From positions 1-48,754 of the forward strand of contig RZZR01000005.1 in NCBI GenBank assembly GCA_009929795.1: DNA of 48,754 bases, written 5' to 3'. This document shows positions 25,243 to 33,486 of this stretch, in pieces. Source of the DNA: Deltaproteobacteria bacterium (GTDB taxonomy: Bacteria > Desulfobacterota > Desulfovibrionia > Desulfovibrionales > Desulfomicrobiaceae). Made by a program: the position numbers and the translations under genes. The notes beneath the pieces are model-generated. The model saw only the letters and a program-made list of their open reading frames with translations, made no database searches and was not told the origin of the DNA. The first letter of the stretch is position 1. Every line of letters begins with the position of its first letter.

Positions 25243-26250
25243 CTATCCTTCGGACATGACTTTCGTGGCGAGTTCCACGTCGCTCTTGGAACCAATAAAC
25301 AGGGGAACGCGGGAGTGAAGGTCCAAAGGGCCCATATCCAGAATCCTCTGATAGCCATCCGTCGCTGATCCTCCGGCCTGTTCGACGATCATGGCCATAG
25401 GCGCGGCCTCGAAATAGTACCGTAGCTTTCCCGTGGGCTTTTTGGGGTCCCGGGTGTCAGCCGGGTACATAAAGATGCCCCCGCAGAGCAGGTTGCGATG
25501 GAAATCCGAAACCAGGGAACCGATGTAGCGCAAACTGTACGGACGGCCCTGGGCATTTCCCCCGGCCTTGAGCCTAGTCAAAACCTTCTTGGTCCGATCG
25601 TCCCAATAATTCCAGTAGCCTTCGTTGATCGAATAGACCTTGCCGTGCTCCGGAATGACAATGTTCGGATGCGAGAGCAAGAACTCCCCGATGCTTGGAT
25701 CCAAAGTGAAACCGTGGACCCCCTCGCCTGTCGTGTAGACGAACATGGTCGAGGATCCGTAGATGACATATCCAGCTGCCACCTGGTCCAGGCCTCTCTG
25801 AAGAACCTCGGCCTGACTGACCTCATGTCCCTGGCCGCTTTTGCGTCGGTAGATACCGAAAATGGTCCCGATGCTTGCGTTGGCATCGATGTTCGAGGAC
25901 CCATCCAGGGGATCGAACATCAGAAAATATTCACCCACTGGAAACTGGTCGGGAATGAGAATCAAGTCGGCCTGCTCTTCCGAGGCCATGGCGCAGAGGA
26001 CTCCGGCCCTGGTCATGCGATGAACGATGACCTTCTGGGAAAAATCATCCAGCTTCTGGACCTGTTCCCCTTGGACATTGACCTCCCCGGTCAGGCCGAG
26101 AATGTCGGCGAGTCCGGCCTTGGTCACCTCCCTGGAAATGAGCTTCGCCGACAGGATCAACTCGTTTAAGAGACGGGTAAACCGTCCCGTAGCCATGGGA
26201 GACTTCTTCTGGTGGAGCAGCATGTGTTCGACAACCGTGATTCCGATCAT
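25243..26250 (-). CDS. fbp: Fructose-1,6-bisphosphatase, class I
   Basis: A 335-residue metal-dependent phosphatase of gluconeogenesis. Marks: VCAMASEEQ-type acidic site ([11 protein letters not shown]), the metal motif [12 protein letters not shown], the substrate loop [29 protein letters not shown] and [14 protein letters not shown]. The start at ATG 26250 (MIGITVVEH) has GGGAGG 6 bases upstream; the longer in-frame form would overlap the preceding lipoprotein gene. It is probably co-transcribed with that lipoprotein and tsaD. Confidence 0.95.
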   Translation of the reverse strand: MIGITVVEHMLLHQKKSPMATGRFTRLLNELILSAKLISREVTKAGLADILGLTGEVNVQGEQVQKLDDFSQKVIVHRMTRAGVLCAMASEEQADLILIPDQFPVGEYFLMFDPLDGSSNIDANASIGTIFGIYRRKSGQGHEVSQAEVLQRGLDQVAAGYVIYGSSTMFVYTTGEGVHGFTLDPSIGEFLLSHPNIVIPEHGKVYSINEGYWNYWDDRTKKVLTRLKAGGNAQGRPYSLRYIGSLVSDFHRNLLCGGIFMYPADTRDPKKPTGKLRYYFEAAPMAMIVEQAGGSATDGYQRILDMGPLDLHSRVPLFIGSKSDVELATKVMSEG

Positions 26251-26267
26251 CAGCGACCTCCCGAATT

Positions 26268-27023
26268 TCATTGTTCCATGGCGTAGATGAACCAAACACC
26301 GCCCATGGTCCGGGCCAGCCATAGATAAACCCGGCCATCAACGTCCATGGTTCCCTGGATCTTGTCCGCGTTTAACAGCCTGTTTTCTATCAACTGCATG
26401 GCTTTGTCCGGACCTTCAGCTCCCAACCGGCCACAGAACAGGGTCGAGTTGGAAAATAAGATTAAACGATCCGGAGCATCACTCAACCGACACAGACTTC
26501 TTGGATCGAAATGAGCGACAATCAAACCTTGCCAAAGGCTATCCTTGAAAAACGGAGCGGCAAGAAAAAACTCAGGGCCCAGAGGCGTCTCTTTGAAGCC
26601 ACCTCGGACCTTACGATCGTTCCACTCGTCGCCCAAGGCCAGCTCAGAAGTAAAATCAAGGGATTTCATGGTCACCGGAGGCTCCTGATGGAGGACTACA
26701 CCCGAAGAATCAATGGCCATCAGACCGCTCAGCCAGGGAAGTTCCTCCAAAACTCGACCATACCATTCGTCCGAAGGGAAACGATCCTGACTGTTCATGA
26801 TCCGGTACAATCTGGCCAGTTGGGTGTCCACGGGCCGGAATAGCCGGGAAAACTCGGCCCGAGGGGAATCCTCGGGCACTTCAAGATCCAGGCTCGGGTT
26901 GGGATTTACATATTCCTTGTATACTTTTCTCGTCCCCTTCCAGGTAGATTTCAGATAGCTGCAGCCCGAAGCGGTCAGACACACAGCCAACAAAAGGACG
27001 ATGAGCGCGATCTTGATTTTCAT
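26268..27023 (-). CDS. Unknown lipoprotein, Cache-like fold suspected
   Basis: A 251-residue lipoprotein: signal peptide with lipobox TASGC near residue 21, then a helical stretch and a mixed region with [45 protein letters not shown] and a C-terminal [24 protein letters not shown]. The alternation of 'IDSSGVV', 'G.....F' and 'G.I....D' blocks resembles a single Cache (PAS-like) ligand-binding domain, but I cannot confirm it. No enzyme motif is seen. It is 17 bases upstream of fbp on the same strand and divergent from a small coiled-coil membrane protein. Confidence 0.7.
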   Translation of the reverse strand: MKIKIALIVLLLAVCLTASGCSYLKSTWKGTRKVYKEYVNPNPSLDLEVPEDSPRAEFSRLFRPVDTQLARLYRIMNSQDRFPSDEWYGRVLEELPWLSGLMAIDSSGVVLHQEPPVTMKSLDFTSELALGDEWNDRKVRGGFKETPLGPEFFLAAPFFKDSLWQGLIVAHFDPRSLCRLSDAPDRLILFSNSTLFCGRLGAEGPDKAMQLIENRLLNADKIQGTMDVDGRVYLWLARTMGGVWFIYAMEQ

Positions 27024-27101
27024 GTTTCCCTTGTGAACGACAGCGTCCCGTGAATCCGGGCCACTTGATTTTCTATATGGAGTTCTTTAGCTCTCATAGC
27101 C

Positions 27102-27545
27102 ATGATCATCATTTTCAGTCTGCTCATGATCCTGGCCTTCACTCTGGCCACGTCCTTGGCCTGCCGACGAATCATCCTCTGGCGCGAGGCCGAGATCCAC
27201 TCCCTGACCGGCCGGGAAAAGGATATCGAACAACAATACAGGGCTCTGAAGCTGGAATTATCCACCCTTAAGGATGATATCCTGGGTCTTGAAACGGCCC
27301 TGGATAAACTCCAATCAACAGTTCGACCCCAGGAACAGGGTTCGCCAGAACCCGGTGCCGCGACCGTGAACTTTGAAGAATTTTTGATATCCCAGGGCAT
27401 CGTCAATCAAGAACAATGCGAAAGAGCCGTTCGGTTCATCACCGCCTCGGGAAACGGCAACCTCCGTATGGAGGATGCCCTTGTGCTCCTGGGATTTGCC
27501 TCCTATAAGGACGTCAAAGCTGCCAGAAAAAAATTCCAGCCCTGA
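27102..27545 (+). CDS. Small membrane-anchored coiled-coil protein with MshEN-like tail
   Basis: A 147-residue protein. Residues 1-22 form a membrane segment (IIIFSLLMILAFTLATSLA), residues 25-75 a coiled coil (REKDIEQQYRALKLELSTLKD), and residues 90-147 a helical tail reading FEEFLISQGIVNQEQCERAV ... LRMEDALVLLGFASYKDV. The 'L..QGI....C..A.....L...LV.LGF....V' spacing resembles the N-terminal MshE/GspE repeat that binds c-di-GMP in some ATPases, but key residues cannot be judged by eye. No recognised family. No clear Shine-Dalgarno. Followed 33 bases later by a second small protein of similar plan. Confidence 0.7.
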   Translation: MIIIFSLLMILAFTLATSLACRRIILWREAEIHSLTGREKDIEQQYRALKLELSTLKDDILGLETALDKLQSTVRPQEQGSPEPGAATVNFEEFLISQGIVNQEQCERAVRFITASGNGNLRMEDALVLLGFASYKDVKAARKKFQP

Positions 27546-27578
27546 ACCAGACCCATCGATCAAGGATCGAAACTCAAA

Positions 27579-27836
27579 ATGTACGTTTCCATCATTCTTG
27601 GCATCGTCCTGACATTGGCATCCATCTGGATTATCGGTGCTGTTTTCGTTCGCGCCCAGGCCGCAGTCCAAAAGACCAAATACACCACTGACTCCAGAAT
27701 CGCCACACTGGAGGACAAAATCAAGCGAATGCACGACAGTCGAGAACGATTTCGCGAACGGATCTCGACTTTACGGGCCGAACTCGAGGCCTTTGAATCA
27801 CAGGCATTGCCGACTTCCGGCTTCCCAGAACCCTGA
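27579..27836 (+). CDS. Small membrane-anchored coiled-coil protein
   Basis: An 85-residue protein with one N-terminal membrane segment (VSIILGIVLTLASIWIIGAVF) followed by a charged coiled coil (TLEDKIKRMHDSRERFRER, then TLRAELEAFES). This resembles phage-shock PspB/PspC-like or other small envelope proteins only in outline; no family is claimed. AAGGA lies about 12 bases before the ATG. It probably shares a transcript with the similar protein before it and converges on a TPR gene. Confidence 0.7.
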   Translation: MYVSIILGIVLTLASIWIIGAVFVRAQAAVQKTKYTTDSRIATLEDKIKRMHDSRERFRERISTLRAELEAFESQALPTSGFPEP

Positions 27837-27862
27837 CCCCCGGAACAAATCAAGATCCAGTC

Positions 27863-28747
27863 CTAGGCCTTTCTAGCCCGCTGTTCCAATCTTTCGGCCA
27901 GATCTTCCAATCGGCCGACCACGTCGTCGGCCTGATCCGGTTCTCCCCCATCTTGATCATGCGCACCCTCTTCTAGGGCCGTCCGGGCTTTGGCCACCTG
28001 GGACTCCAGATCTCTACGATCCGATCCGGGAAGACTTTCCCGCCACAGTTCGGTGTAGATATCCAAGGCCTTGCGATACTCTCCCTGTGAAAAAAGGACA
28101 TCGGCCATGGACCGGGTTCTCACCCCGCCCTCAATCAGGCTTTCGTCGACCTCTTCGGCATCCTCGTCCTGATCGGGCTCCTGAAGGTCCTCCTCCACCG
28201 GAACGGTCAGGACAGCTCCGGCGAGATCCTCAGTCGGCTGAGGGGATTCGTCCGGAGGGTATTCCTCCCATTCCTCCTCCACGACGGCACCCTGTTCGAC
28301 CTCGCTTTTGGCCGAAGCCCTGCGATCTTGTCCCCGATCGGCAAGCAAAATCTTCAAGCCGGCAGAGAAGATATCTTTGACGGACACCGGCTTTGAGCCA
28401 AAGTGAGAAGTCAAAAGGGACAGGATCATGGCCGCCTCACTCCGCCCCTCTCGCTCCAGTTCCTGGCTCCAAATCTGGAAAAAAGGTGGACAACCGTGCA
28501 GGGAATTCATCAATTCTCGCACCAAGGCTCCGGCCTCATCTCCCTTACCTTTTTCATGACAGACCCGGATCAGAAGAAGCCGGGCCTCCATGTGCTCTGG
28601 GTGGCGTTCCAGGCCTTGCCGCAAGACCGTCTCGGCCTCGTCCTTCAGTCCGGCCTCAAGATACATGCCCGCCAAGGGAAAGAACACCTTGGAATTCGAG
28701 TCCAAACTGAAAATTTCCCTGTAAAATTTGATTTTTTCTTGCATCAT
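27863..28747 (-). CDS. TPR-domain protein with acidic central region
   Basis: A 294-residue soluble protein. Residues 8-110 hold tetratricopeptide repeats (FPLAGMYLEAGLKDEAETVL, EARLLLIRVCHEKGKGDEA), residues 140-205 are a very acidic, probably disordered stretch (EEDLQEPDQDEDAEEVDES), and residues 215-245 a further repeat (ADVLFSQGEYRKALDIYTEL), ending in a coiled coil. Likely a protein-interaction scaffold. Its ATGATG start overlaps the ftsB-like stop, so it is coupled to the cell-division-type gene and the pilus-motor run upstream. Confidence 0.82.
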   Translation of the reverse strand: MMQEKIKFYREIFSLDSNSKVFFPLAGMYLEAGLKDEAETVLRQGLERHPEHMEARLLLIRVCHEKGKGDEAGALVRELMNSLHGCPPFFQIWSQELEREGRSEAAMILSLLTSHFGSKPVSVKDIFSAGLKILLADRGQDRRASAKSEVEQGAVVEEEWEEYPPDESPQPTEDLAGAVLTVPVEEDLQEPDQDEDAEEVDESLIEGGVRTRSMADVLFSQGEYRKALDIYTELWRESLPGSDRRDLESQVAKARTALEEGAHDQDGGEPDQADDVVGRLEDLAERLEQRARKA

Positions 28748-29052
28748 TCATGCTCCGGAAGCTTTCTGGTCCGATCAGGGACAAGGTAAAGGACCTCTCC
28801 CGGTCGAACATAGTTCATTTCCCGCCTGACCACACTCTCCAAATACATCTCGTTGTCACGCATGAGACGGATCTGTCTGCTAAGGTCCACGTTTTTCTGT
28901 TCGATCTCCTCCACTCGCATCAACATGGACCGGTAGGCATCCTGGACCTCGAAATAGGCCATGATGCCGTGAGGACTGAAAACAAAACGATAGGCCAGAA
29001 AGAGATCAAGGGCCAGAAGGGCCGCAATGGTAAATTTCGACCACGTATTCAT
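28744..29052 (-). CDS. FtsB/DivIC-family septum protein
   Basis: A 102-residue single-pass membrane protein: one TM near the N-terminus (FTIAALLALDLFLAYRFVF), a coiled coil (RVEEIEQKNVDLSRQIRLMRD), and a conserved end MYLESVVRREMNYVRPGEVLY. This is the FtsB/DivIC plan (short cytosolic tail, one TM, leucine-zipper coiled coil, RE-x-x-Y-x-x-P-x-E). These proteins form the division complex with FtsL and FtsQ. Neighbours on the same strand are not division genes, so the assignment rests on the protein. The ribosome site is weak. Confidence 0.85.
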   Translation of the reverse strand: MNTWSKFTIAALLALDLFLAYRFVFSPHGIMAYFEVQDAYRSMLMRVEEIEQKNVDLSRQIRLMRDNEMYLESVVRREMNYVRPGEVLYLVPDRTRKLPEHE

Positions 29053-29076
29053 GACGTATTTGCCATTGCCGATTCT

Positions 29077-29346
29077 CTAGTGGAGTATCCGAAGAGGACC
29101 AAGGGGCACGTCTCCAAACACCTTTCGCAATTCGTCGAAAAACCGTGCCGTGGCCTCTTCGATCCGCTCAACATCGGATTCGGCCATGGCCATTGAAGCG
29201 ATGCGGGGAGCCAACCTGCGCAGATATTTGAACTCGGTGGCCGTTTCAGAGTCCTGGCCTGAAAGCCCCAGCCGAGCCTCCAGTTCCAGTATGGCCTCTA
29301 CGCAGGATGCAACCCTGGACAACAGGGCCGGATCAGTTCTGTCCAC
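29077..29346 (-). CDS. Small unknown helical protein
   Basis: An 89-residue protein starting with a GTG (VDRTDPALLSRVASCVEAI) that overlaps the end of the zinc-ribbon gene by 14 bases. It is all helical in appearance with LRRLAPRIASMAMAESDVER and a C-terminal FGDVPLGPLRILH. I recognise no family. The GTG start lacks a well-spaced ribosome site, and translation coupling is likely. It is 24 bases upstream of the ftsB-like gene. Confidence 0.5.
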   Translation of the reverse strand: MDRTDPALLSRVASCVEAILELEARLGLSGQDSETATEFKYLRRLAPRIASMAMAESDVERIEEATARFFDELRKVFGDVPLGPLRILH

Positions 29347-29971
29347 CCTGCCGGTCCAGATTACGCCGAGCCTTGTTCCACATCTCGACGTGGACCTCAA
29401 AGGCTTTTTCAACGTTGTCAAGGTGATCGTCCATCTTTTCGACGTCCTCTTCATTGAGATACATATTGACCCCCAGCCTGAAGGCCTCGACCGGGTCCAT
29501 GCTCACGGCCTTGCCTCCAGCCATAACCACGTTGACCTCTCTCCTTCTAGTGCCGGTCCAGGAATGGATGACATCCAAAAGACTCCGCCCGTGCTCGTCA
29601 TCGTGCAGCACGACAATTTGATAGGTGTTGAGCATCAGGCGTGCGTGGTCCGTGTCCTTATAGGTTGCCAGGCTGATATGGATTCCCCGAAGCTGCAGTG
29701 CTTTGTACAAAGTCTTGGAGAATCGGCCCTCGGGCAAAGCCGAGAAGGCCACCCTGGCCCCTGGAGGAAAAAACTCCAGAACGTCAGCTGTAGCCCCGGC
29801 CCTGACCACCTGACGAACTACCTCTTCGGCCTTGAGTTCTGGGCCCTTGTCCCGATCGACCACGATCTTACTTCCGCACCGGGGACAACGTACGCCAAAG
29901 CGTTTCGATTCCGGCAGCTTCTCGTCCGGAATCCGGAAACGGGCCTCGCAGCTAGTGCACGCCAGATCCAC
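29333..29971 (-). CDS. Zinc-ribbon protein with pseudo-receiver-like domain
   Basis: A 212-residue soluble protein. Residues 4-38 form an MJ0042-type zinc ribbon (ACTSCEARFRIPDE ... VRCPRCGSKIVV, two C-x2-C pairs). Residues 75-190 read like a degenerate receiver fold (FSALPEGRFSKTLYKALQLR, YQIVVLHDDEHG, VNVVMAGGKAVSMD, EAFRLGVNMYLNEEDVEKM) in which the phospho-Asp is not clearly placed. GTG 29971 is chosen because GGAGG sits 5 bases upstream; an ATG at 29995 lacks a site. It overlaps the pilU-like gene by 20 bases, hinting at a link to pilus retraction. Confidence 0.72.
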   Translation of the reverse strand: MDLACTSCEARFRIPDEKLPESKRFGVRCPRCGSKIVVDRDKGPELKAEEVVRQVVRAGATADVLEFFPPGARVAFSALPEGRFSKTLYKALQLRGIHISLATYKDTDHARLMLNTYQIVVLHDDEHGRSLLDVIHSWTGTRRREVNVVMAGGKAVSMDPVEAFRLGVNMYLNEEDVEKMDDHLDNVEKAFEVHVEMWNKARRNLDRQGGQN

Positions 29972-31145
29972 CGCGCCCTCCAGATCCCTGTCCATAGTTG
30001 ACGTCGAGCTCGAGCCTCTCGATGTCCGTAACCTTCTCGCCCCTGTTCGCTCTGATTCGATCGATCATCTGCATGAGCCTAGTTCGGAACGAGGCGTGGA
30101 TCATGGCCGTACGGGCCGTAATCTCCCCCTTCTCGAAAAGGTTGGCCAGAAATTTGTCAAAGGTGATCATGCCAAAGGCCTCCCCCTGTTCGATGATCGA
30201 GTAGAAATTCTTCTCCTCGGACTCCCCGTTGTGGATGACTTCCCGGACCCGGAGATTGGTGGCCATGATCTCAAAGGCCGCCACCCGACCACCTGAAACC
30301 CTTGGCATGAGCCGCTGGGAGACGACGAATTTCAGACTCTCGGCCAAACGTTGCCGAACAAGCCGCTCCTCGGATAGGTCGAACATGCCGATGATCCGGT
30401 TGATGGTCTGGCCGGCGTCGCTTGTATGCAGGGTCCCCAAAACCAGATGGCCCGTCTCCGAGGCCTCCAAGGCCGTGGTGACAGTCTCTCGGTCCCGTAT
30501 TTCGCCCACGAGAATGACCTTGGGCGCCTGACGCAGGGCTGCCCGCAGGCCTGATGCAAAGGCGTCGAAATCCTGACCCAGCTCACGCTGATTGACCGTG
30601 CCCTTCTTGTGGGTATGAAGATATTCGATGGGGTCTTCCAATGTGACGATATGCTTGGGGTGATGCTCGTTGATCCGGTCGATGAGCGCAGCCAGGGACG
30701 TCGATTTCCCCGTTCCAGTGCCTCCCGTGACCAGTATAAGCCCATATTTTTCGTTGACCATCTTGTGAAAGACCTCGGGCAGACCCATCTCTTCGAGAGT
30801 CGGAACGTGCATAGCCAGCTTGCGCATGACGATGCCCAGGGAGGCCTTCTGACCCAGTACGTTGACCCTGAATCGGTACTGCCCCGGAAGTTCGTACGAC
30901 AGGTCGCAGGAGCCGCTCCTGAGTTGGTCCTGATAGAGCCGCATGCTCCGCCCCATCATACACGTGGCGATGCTTTCGACCTGAAAGGGATTCAGTGGCT
31001 TGGTAAGGGGCCCTGCTGCAACGTCACGAAGATCTCCGAAAACCTCCACCTGGGGAGGCTTGCCGACTGTAAAGATGATGTCCGAGGCGTCCGGAGCATC
31101 CTGCATGATGGCATCCACGAGGTGGTCGAGTTGGGATCTGATCAT
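29952..31145 (-). CDS. Type IV pilus retraction-type ATPase, PilU-like
   Basis: A 397-residue hexameric ATPase of the PilT/PilU group. Walker A is GGTGTGKSTSLAAL, the Asp box is IVTLEDPIEYLHTH, Walker B is VILVGEIRDRETV, and the His box HTSDAGQTINRIIGMFD is of the PilU rather than the PilT form. Such proteins help retract type IV pili during twitching. It follows the PilT gene by 12 bases. The C-terminus ends in a glycine-rich tail (GQGSGGRGGSGVH). It is a paralogue of the next gene. Confidence 0.88.
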   Translation of the reverse strand: MIRSQLDHLVDAIMQDAPDASDIIFTVGKPPQVEVFGDLRDVAAGPLTKPLNPFQVESIATCMMGRSMRLYQDQLRSGSCDLSYELPGQYRFRVNVLGQKASLGIVMRKLAMHVPTLEEMGLPEVFHKMVNEKYGLILVTGGTGTGKSTSLAALIDRINEHHPKHIVTLEDPIEYLHTHKKGTVNQRELGQDFDAFASGLRAALRQAPKVILVGEIRDRETVTTALEASETGHLVLGTLHTSDAGQTINRIIGMFDLSEERLVRQRLAESLKFVVSQRLMPRVSGGRVAAFEIMATNLRVREVIHNGESEEKNFYSIIEQGEAFGMITFDKFLANLFEKGEITARTAMIHASFRTRLMQMIDRIRANRGEKVTDIERLELDVNYGQGSGGRGGSGVH

Positions 31146-31157
31146 GATTGCACCTGC

Positions 31158-32240
31158 CTACACCTCGGTGAAGTCCTCTGGAGGAGAGGTCAGGAAATCC
31201 CGGAACTTGGACTTGGAGGAGGCCTTGTTGTAAGCCTGCTCGGCATCGATGATGTTGGCCTCCAGGTATTTCATGATGGCGTCGTCCAGGGCCTGCATGC
31301 CGTACTTGCGACCGGTTTCGATGACGTTGTTTATCTGGAAGATCTTGTTTTCCCGAATCAGGTTTCGAACGGCCGGAACGCAAATGAGAATCTCCAGGGC
31401 CGCCACCCGACCTGGCCTGTCGATGCGCTTGAAGAGGTTCTGGGCCACCACGGCCCGAAGCGAATCGGCAAGACCGGACCGGACCTGCCCTTGCATCTGG
31501 CCGGGAAAAATCTCGATGATTCGGTCGATGGTTTTGGAAGCCGAAATGGTGTGAAGGGTTCCGAAAACCAAATGGCCGGTCTCGGCAGCCTCCAAAGCCA
31601 ATTGAATGGTTTCAAGATCGCGCATTTCGCCCACCAGGATGATGTCCGGGTCTTCGCGCAGAGCCCCTCTCAGGGCAGCGTGGAAACTTTTGGTGTCACG
31701 GCCGACCTCGCGCTGGTTGATCAGACAATTGACGGACTCATGGACGAACTCAATGGGATCCTCGATGGTCAGGACGTGCTCTTTGCGGTTCCTGTTGATG
31801 AAATCAATCATCGCCGCCAAAGTGGTCGATTTACCGCTGCCTGTAGGCCCGGTGACTAGGACCAGTCCCTTGGGGAGCTGACAGATATTTTTCAGAATCG
31901 GGGGAAGGCCGAGGTCTTCGATGGTCAGGATCTTCTGGGGAATCTCGCGGAAAACAGCGGCCACACCTCGCTGCTGATTGAAAAAGTTGGCCCTGTATCT
32001 GGCCATTTTGGGCACTTCGTAGGAAAAGTCGACGTCCCCGGTTTCCTCGAAGGACTTAATCTTGTCCTCGGGAGTAATTTCATACAAGAGCTTTTTCAGC
32101 TCCTCGTGTTCGAGGACTTTGTACTTGATCCGCTGCATCTCGCCGTGAAGACGGATGATGGGCTGGGACCCGGTCGAAAGGTGCAGGTCGGAGGCACCCA
32201 GGTCGTGGACCATCTTGAAAAAGGCGTCTATCTGGGCCAT
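31158..32240 (-). CDS. pilT: Type IV pilus retraction ATPase PilT
   Basis: A 360-residue ATPase with the canonical PilT sequence: LHLSTGSQPIIRLHGEM at the N-terminus, Walker A GPTGSGKSTTLAAMIDFIN, Asp box LTIEDPIEFVH, Walker B ILVGEMRDLETI, His box HTISASKTIDRIIEIFP, and an AIRNLIRE-like stretch (AVRNLIRENKIFQI) near the end. It drives pilus retraction. No pilin or assembly genes lie in the window, so the rest of the machinery is elsewhere. It is 63 bases downstream of pgsA. Confidence 0.95.
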   Translation of the reverse strand: MAQIDAFFKMVHDLGASDLHLSTGSQPIIRLHGEMQRIKYKVLEHEELKKLLYEITPEDKIKSFEETGDVDFSYEVPKMARYRANFFNQQRGVAAVFREIPQKILTIEDLGLPPILKNICQLPKGLVLVTGPTGSGKSTTLAAMIDFINRNRKEHVLTIEDPIEFVHESVNCLINQREVGRDTKSFHAALRGALREDPDIILVGEMRDLETIQLALEAAETGHLVFGTLHTISASKTIDRIIEIFPGQMQGQVRSGLADSLRAVVAQNLFKRIDRPGRVAALEILICVPAVRNLIRENKIFQINNVIETGRKYGMQALDDAIMKYLEANIIDAEQAYNKASSKSKFRDFLTSPPEDFTEV

Positions 32241-32303
32241 TGGCCGCTCCTGGTCTGGGGTTGTCGGCGGATGAACTTCGCTTTCATCAGTATCGGCAAA
32301 ATC

Positions 32304-32852
32304 TCACTTCGTCCAGATTTTGTAAAAGTTCAAAAAATAATTTCCTCCCGAATAGACGGTCATAACCAGGGAAATGTAGAGCATGGTCAGGCCCAAAGGA
32401 TTCGGGTCAATGCCGAAGACCGGATAATGAAGGATGAGGGGGCCAATACTCAGCATCTGGAAAACCGTCTTGATCTTGCCGTACGCGTCAGCGGCTATGA
32501 CCAGTCCCTGCTGAGCGGCCACGGCCCTCAATCCGGTAACCAGGATCTCCCTGACGACAATGATCACTGCCGCCCAAGCCGGAACCCAGCCCAAACCAAC
32601 AAGGGAGATGAGGACAGAGCTGACGAGGATCTTGTCGGCGATGGGGTCCAAAAACTTTCCAAGAGTTGTGATCTGATTGTATCGCCGGGCCACGAAACCA
32701 TCAGCCAGATCGGTGAGCGAGGCAGCCGCGAAAAAGATTAGGGCCGTCATGCAGGTCATCCGTCCGGGATAGGCCAAGAGGAGGACGATGACCGGAACGA
32801 GAAATATCCGTCCTAAAGTCAGGATGTTGGCCAGATTGAAAACCATGGTCAT
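32304..32852 (-). CDS. pgsA: CDP-diacylglycerol-glycerol-3-phosphate 3-phosphatidyltransferase
   Basis: A 182-residue membrane enzyme of phosphatidylglycerol synthesis. The CDP-alcohol phosphotransferase signature is complete: D-G-x2-A-R-x8-G-x3-D-x3-D, seen as ADGFVARRYNQITTLGKFLD. Four or five hydrophobic segments flank it. The ATG at 32852 overlaps the lytic transglycosylase stop by 4 bases and has AAGGGA 5 bases upstream. Confidence 0.93.
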   Translation of the reverse strand: MTMVFNLANILTLGRIFLVPVIVLLLAYPGRMTCMTALIFFAAASLTDLADGFVARRYNQITTLGKFLDPIADKILVSSVLISLVGLGWVPAWAAVIIVVREILVTGLRAVAAQQGLVIAADAYGKIKTVFQMLSIGPLILHYPVFGIDPNPLGLTMLYISLVMTVYSGGNYFLNFYKIWTK

Positions 32853-33469
32853 CCCTGTCCCTTGATCCGATTGTAGATGTGCATGACCTTTTTCACGTAG
32901 TTTTTGGTCTCCTGGAAAGGCGGGATGCCCCGATACTTTTCGACGTTGGTCGGCCCGGCGTTGTAGGCGGCCAGAGCCAGGGGAATGTCCTGAAACTTGG
33001 TCAACATCATCTTGAGATATCTGATGCCGGCGTCGATGTTCTCCTCCGGATCAAAGGGCCGCTTCAGACCAAGATCCTTTTGGGTATCGGGCATGATCTG
33101 CATCAGCCCCTGGGCCCCGGCAGAGGAAACTGCATCGCTCCGATAACCCGACTCCACCTCAATCACCGCATGGACCAGAGCCTCGTCCAGATCGTGTCTT
33201 TCGCTATAGAAGGACACGACCCTTGCGAACTTCCGGTCGTCCAGCTGCTTGGCCTCACCAAAGGTAATGTAAGGCTGGAACTTGTCCGATGTCGGCAGAT
33301 CGGTGAAATGAAGACCACCGTGTTCATCTTTGTAGAAATAGATGGTTCCGGACCCGGCGCAACTGGCCCATGTCAGAACCACTGCCCAGGCCAAGATGAC
33401 GCTGAAACCCATAATTGAGATGACAGCGCCTTTTTCAACTGATTCCATGGAATTTCCGATGCTGACCAT
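32849..33469 (-). CDS. Lytic transglycosylase, SLT type
   Basis: A 206-residue exported protein. After a hydrophobic N-terminal segment (residues about 19-38) comes a short DUF4124-like strand region (IYFYKDEHGGLHFTDLP), then an SLT domain with catalytic Glu in HAVIEVESGY, GAQGLMQIMPDTQKDL and LALAAYNAGPTNVEKY. It cleaves peptidoglycan glycan strands to 1,6-anhydro ends. A Cys follows the hydrophobic segment but with Trp at -3 it is not a normal lipobox. ATG 33469 is preferred over GTG 33475. Confidence 0.88.
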   Translation of the reverse strand: MVSIGNSMESVEKGAVISIMGFSVILAWAVVLTWASCAGSGTIYFYKDEHGGLHFTDLPTSDKFQPYITFGEAKQLDDRKFARVVSFYSERHDLDEALVHAVIEVESGYRSDAVSSAGAQGLMQIMPDTQKDLGLKRPFDPEENIDAGIRYLKMMLTKFQDIPLALAAYNAGPTNVEKYRGIPPFQETKNYVKKVMHIYNRIKGQG

Positions 33470-33486
33470 CTCCACTGATCCTGCCC

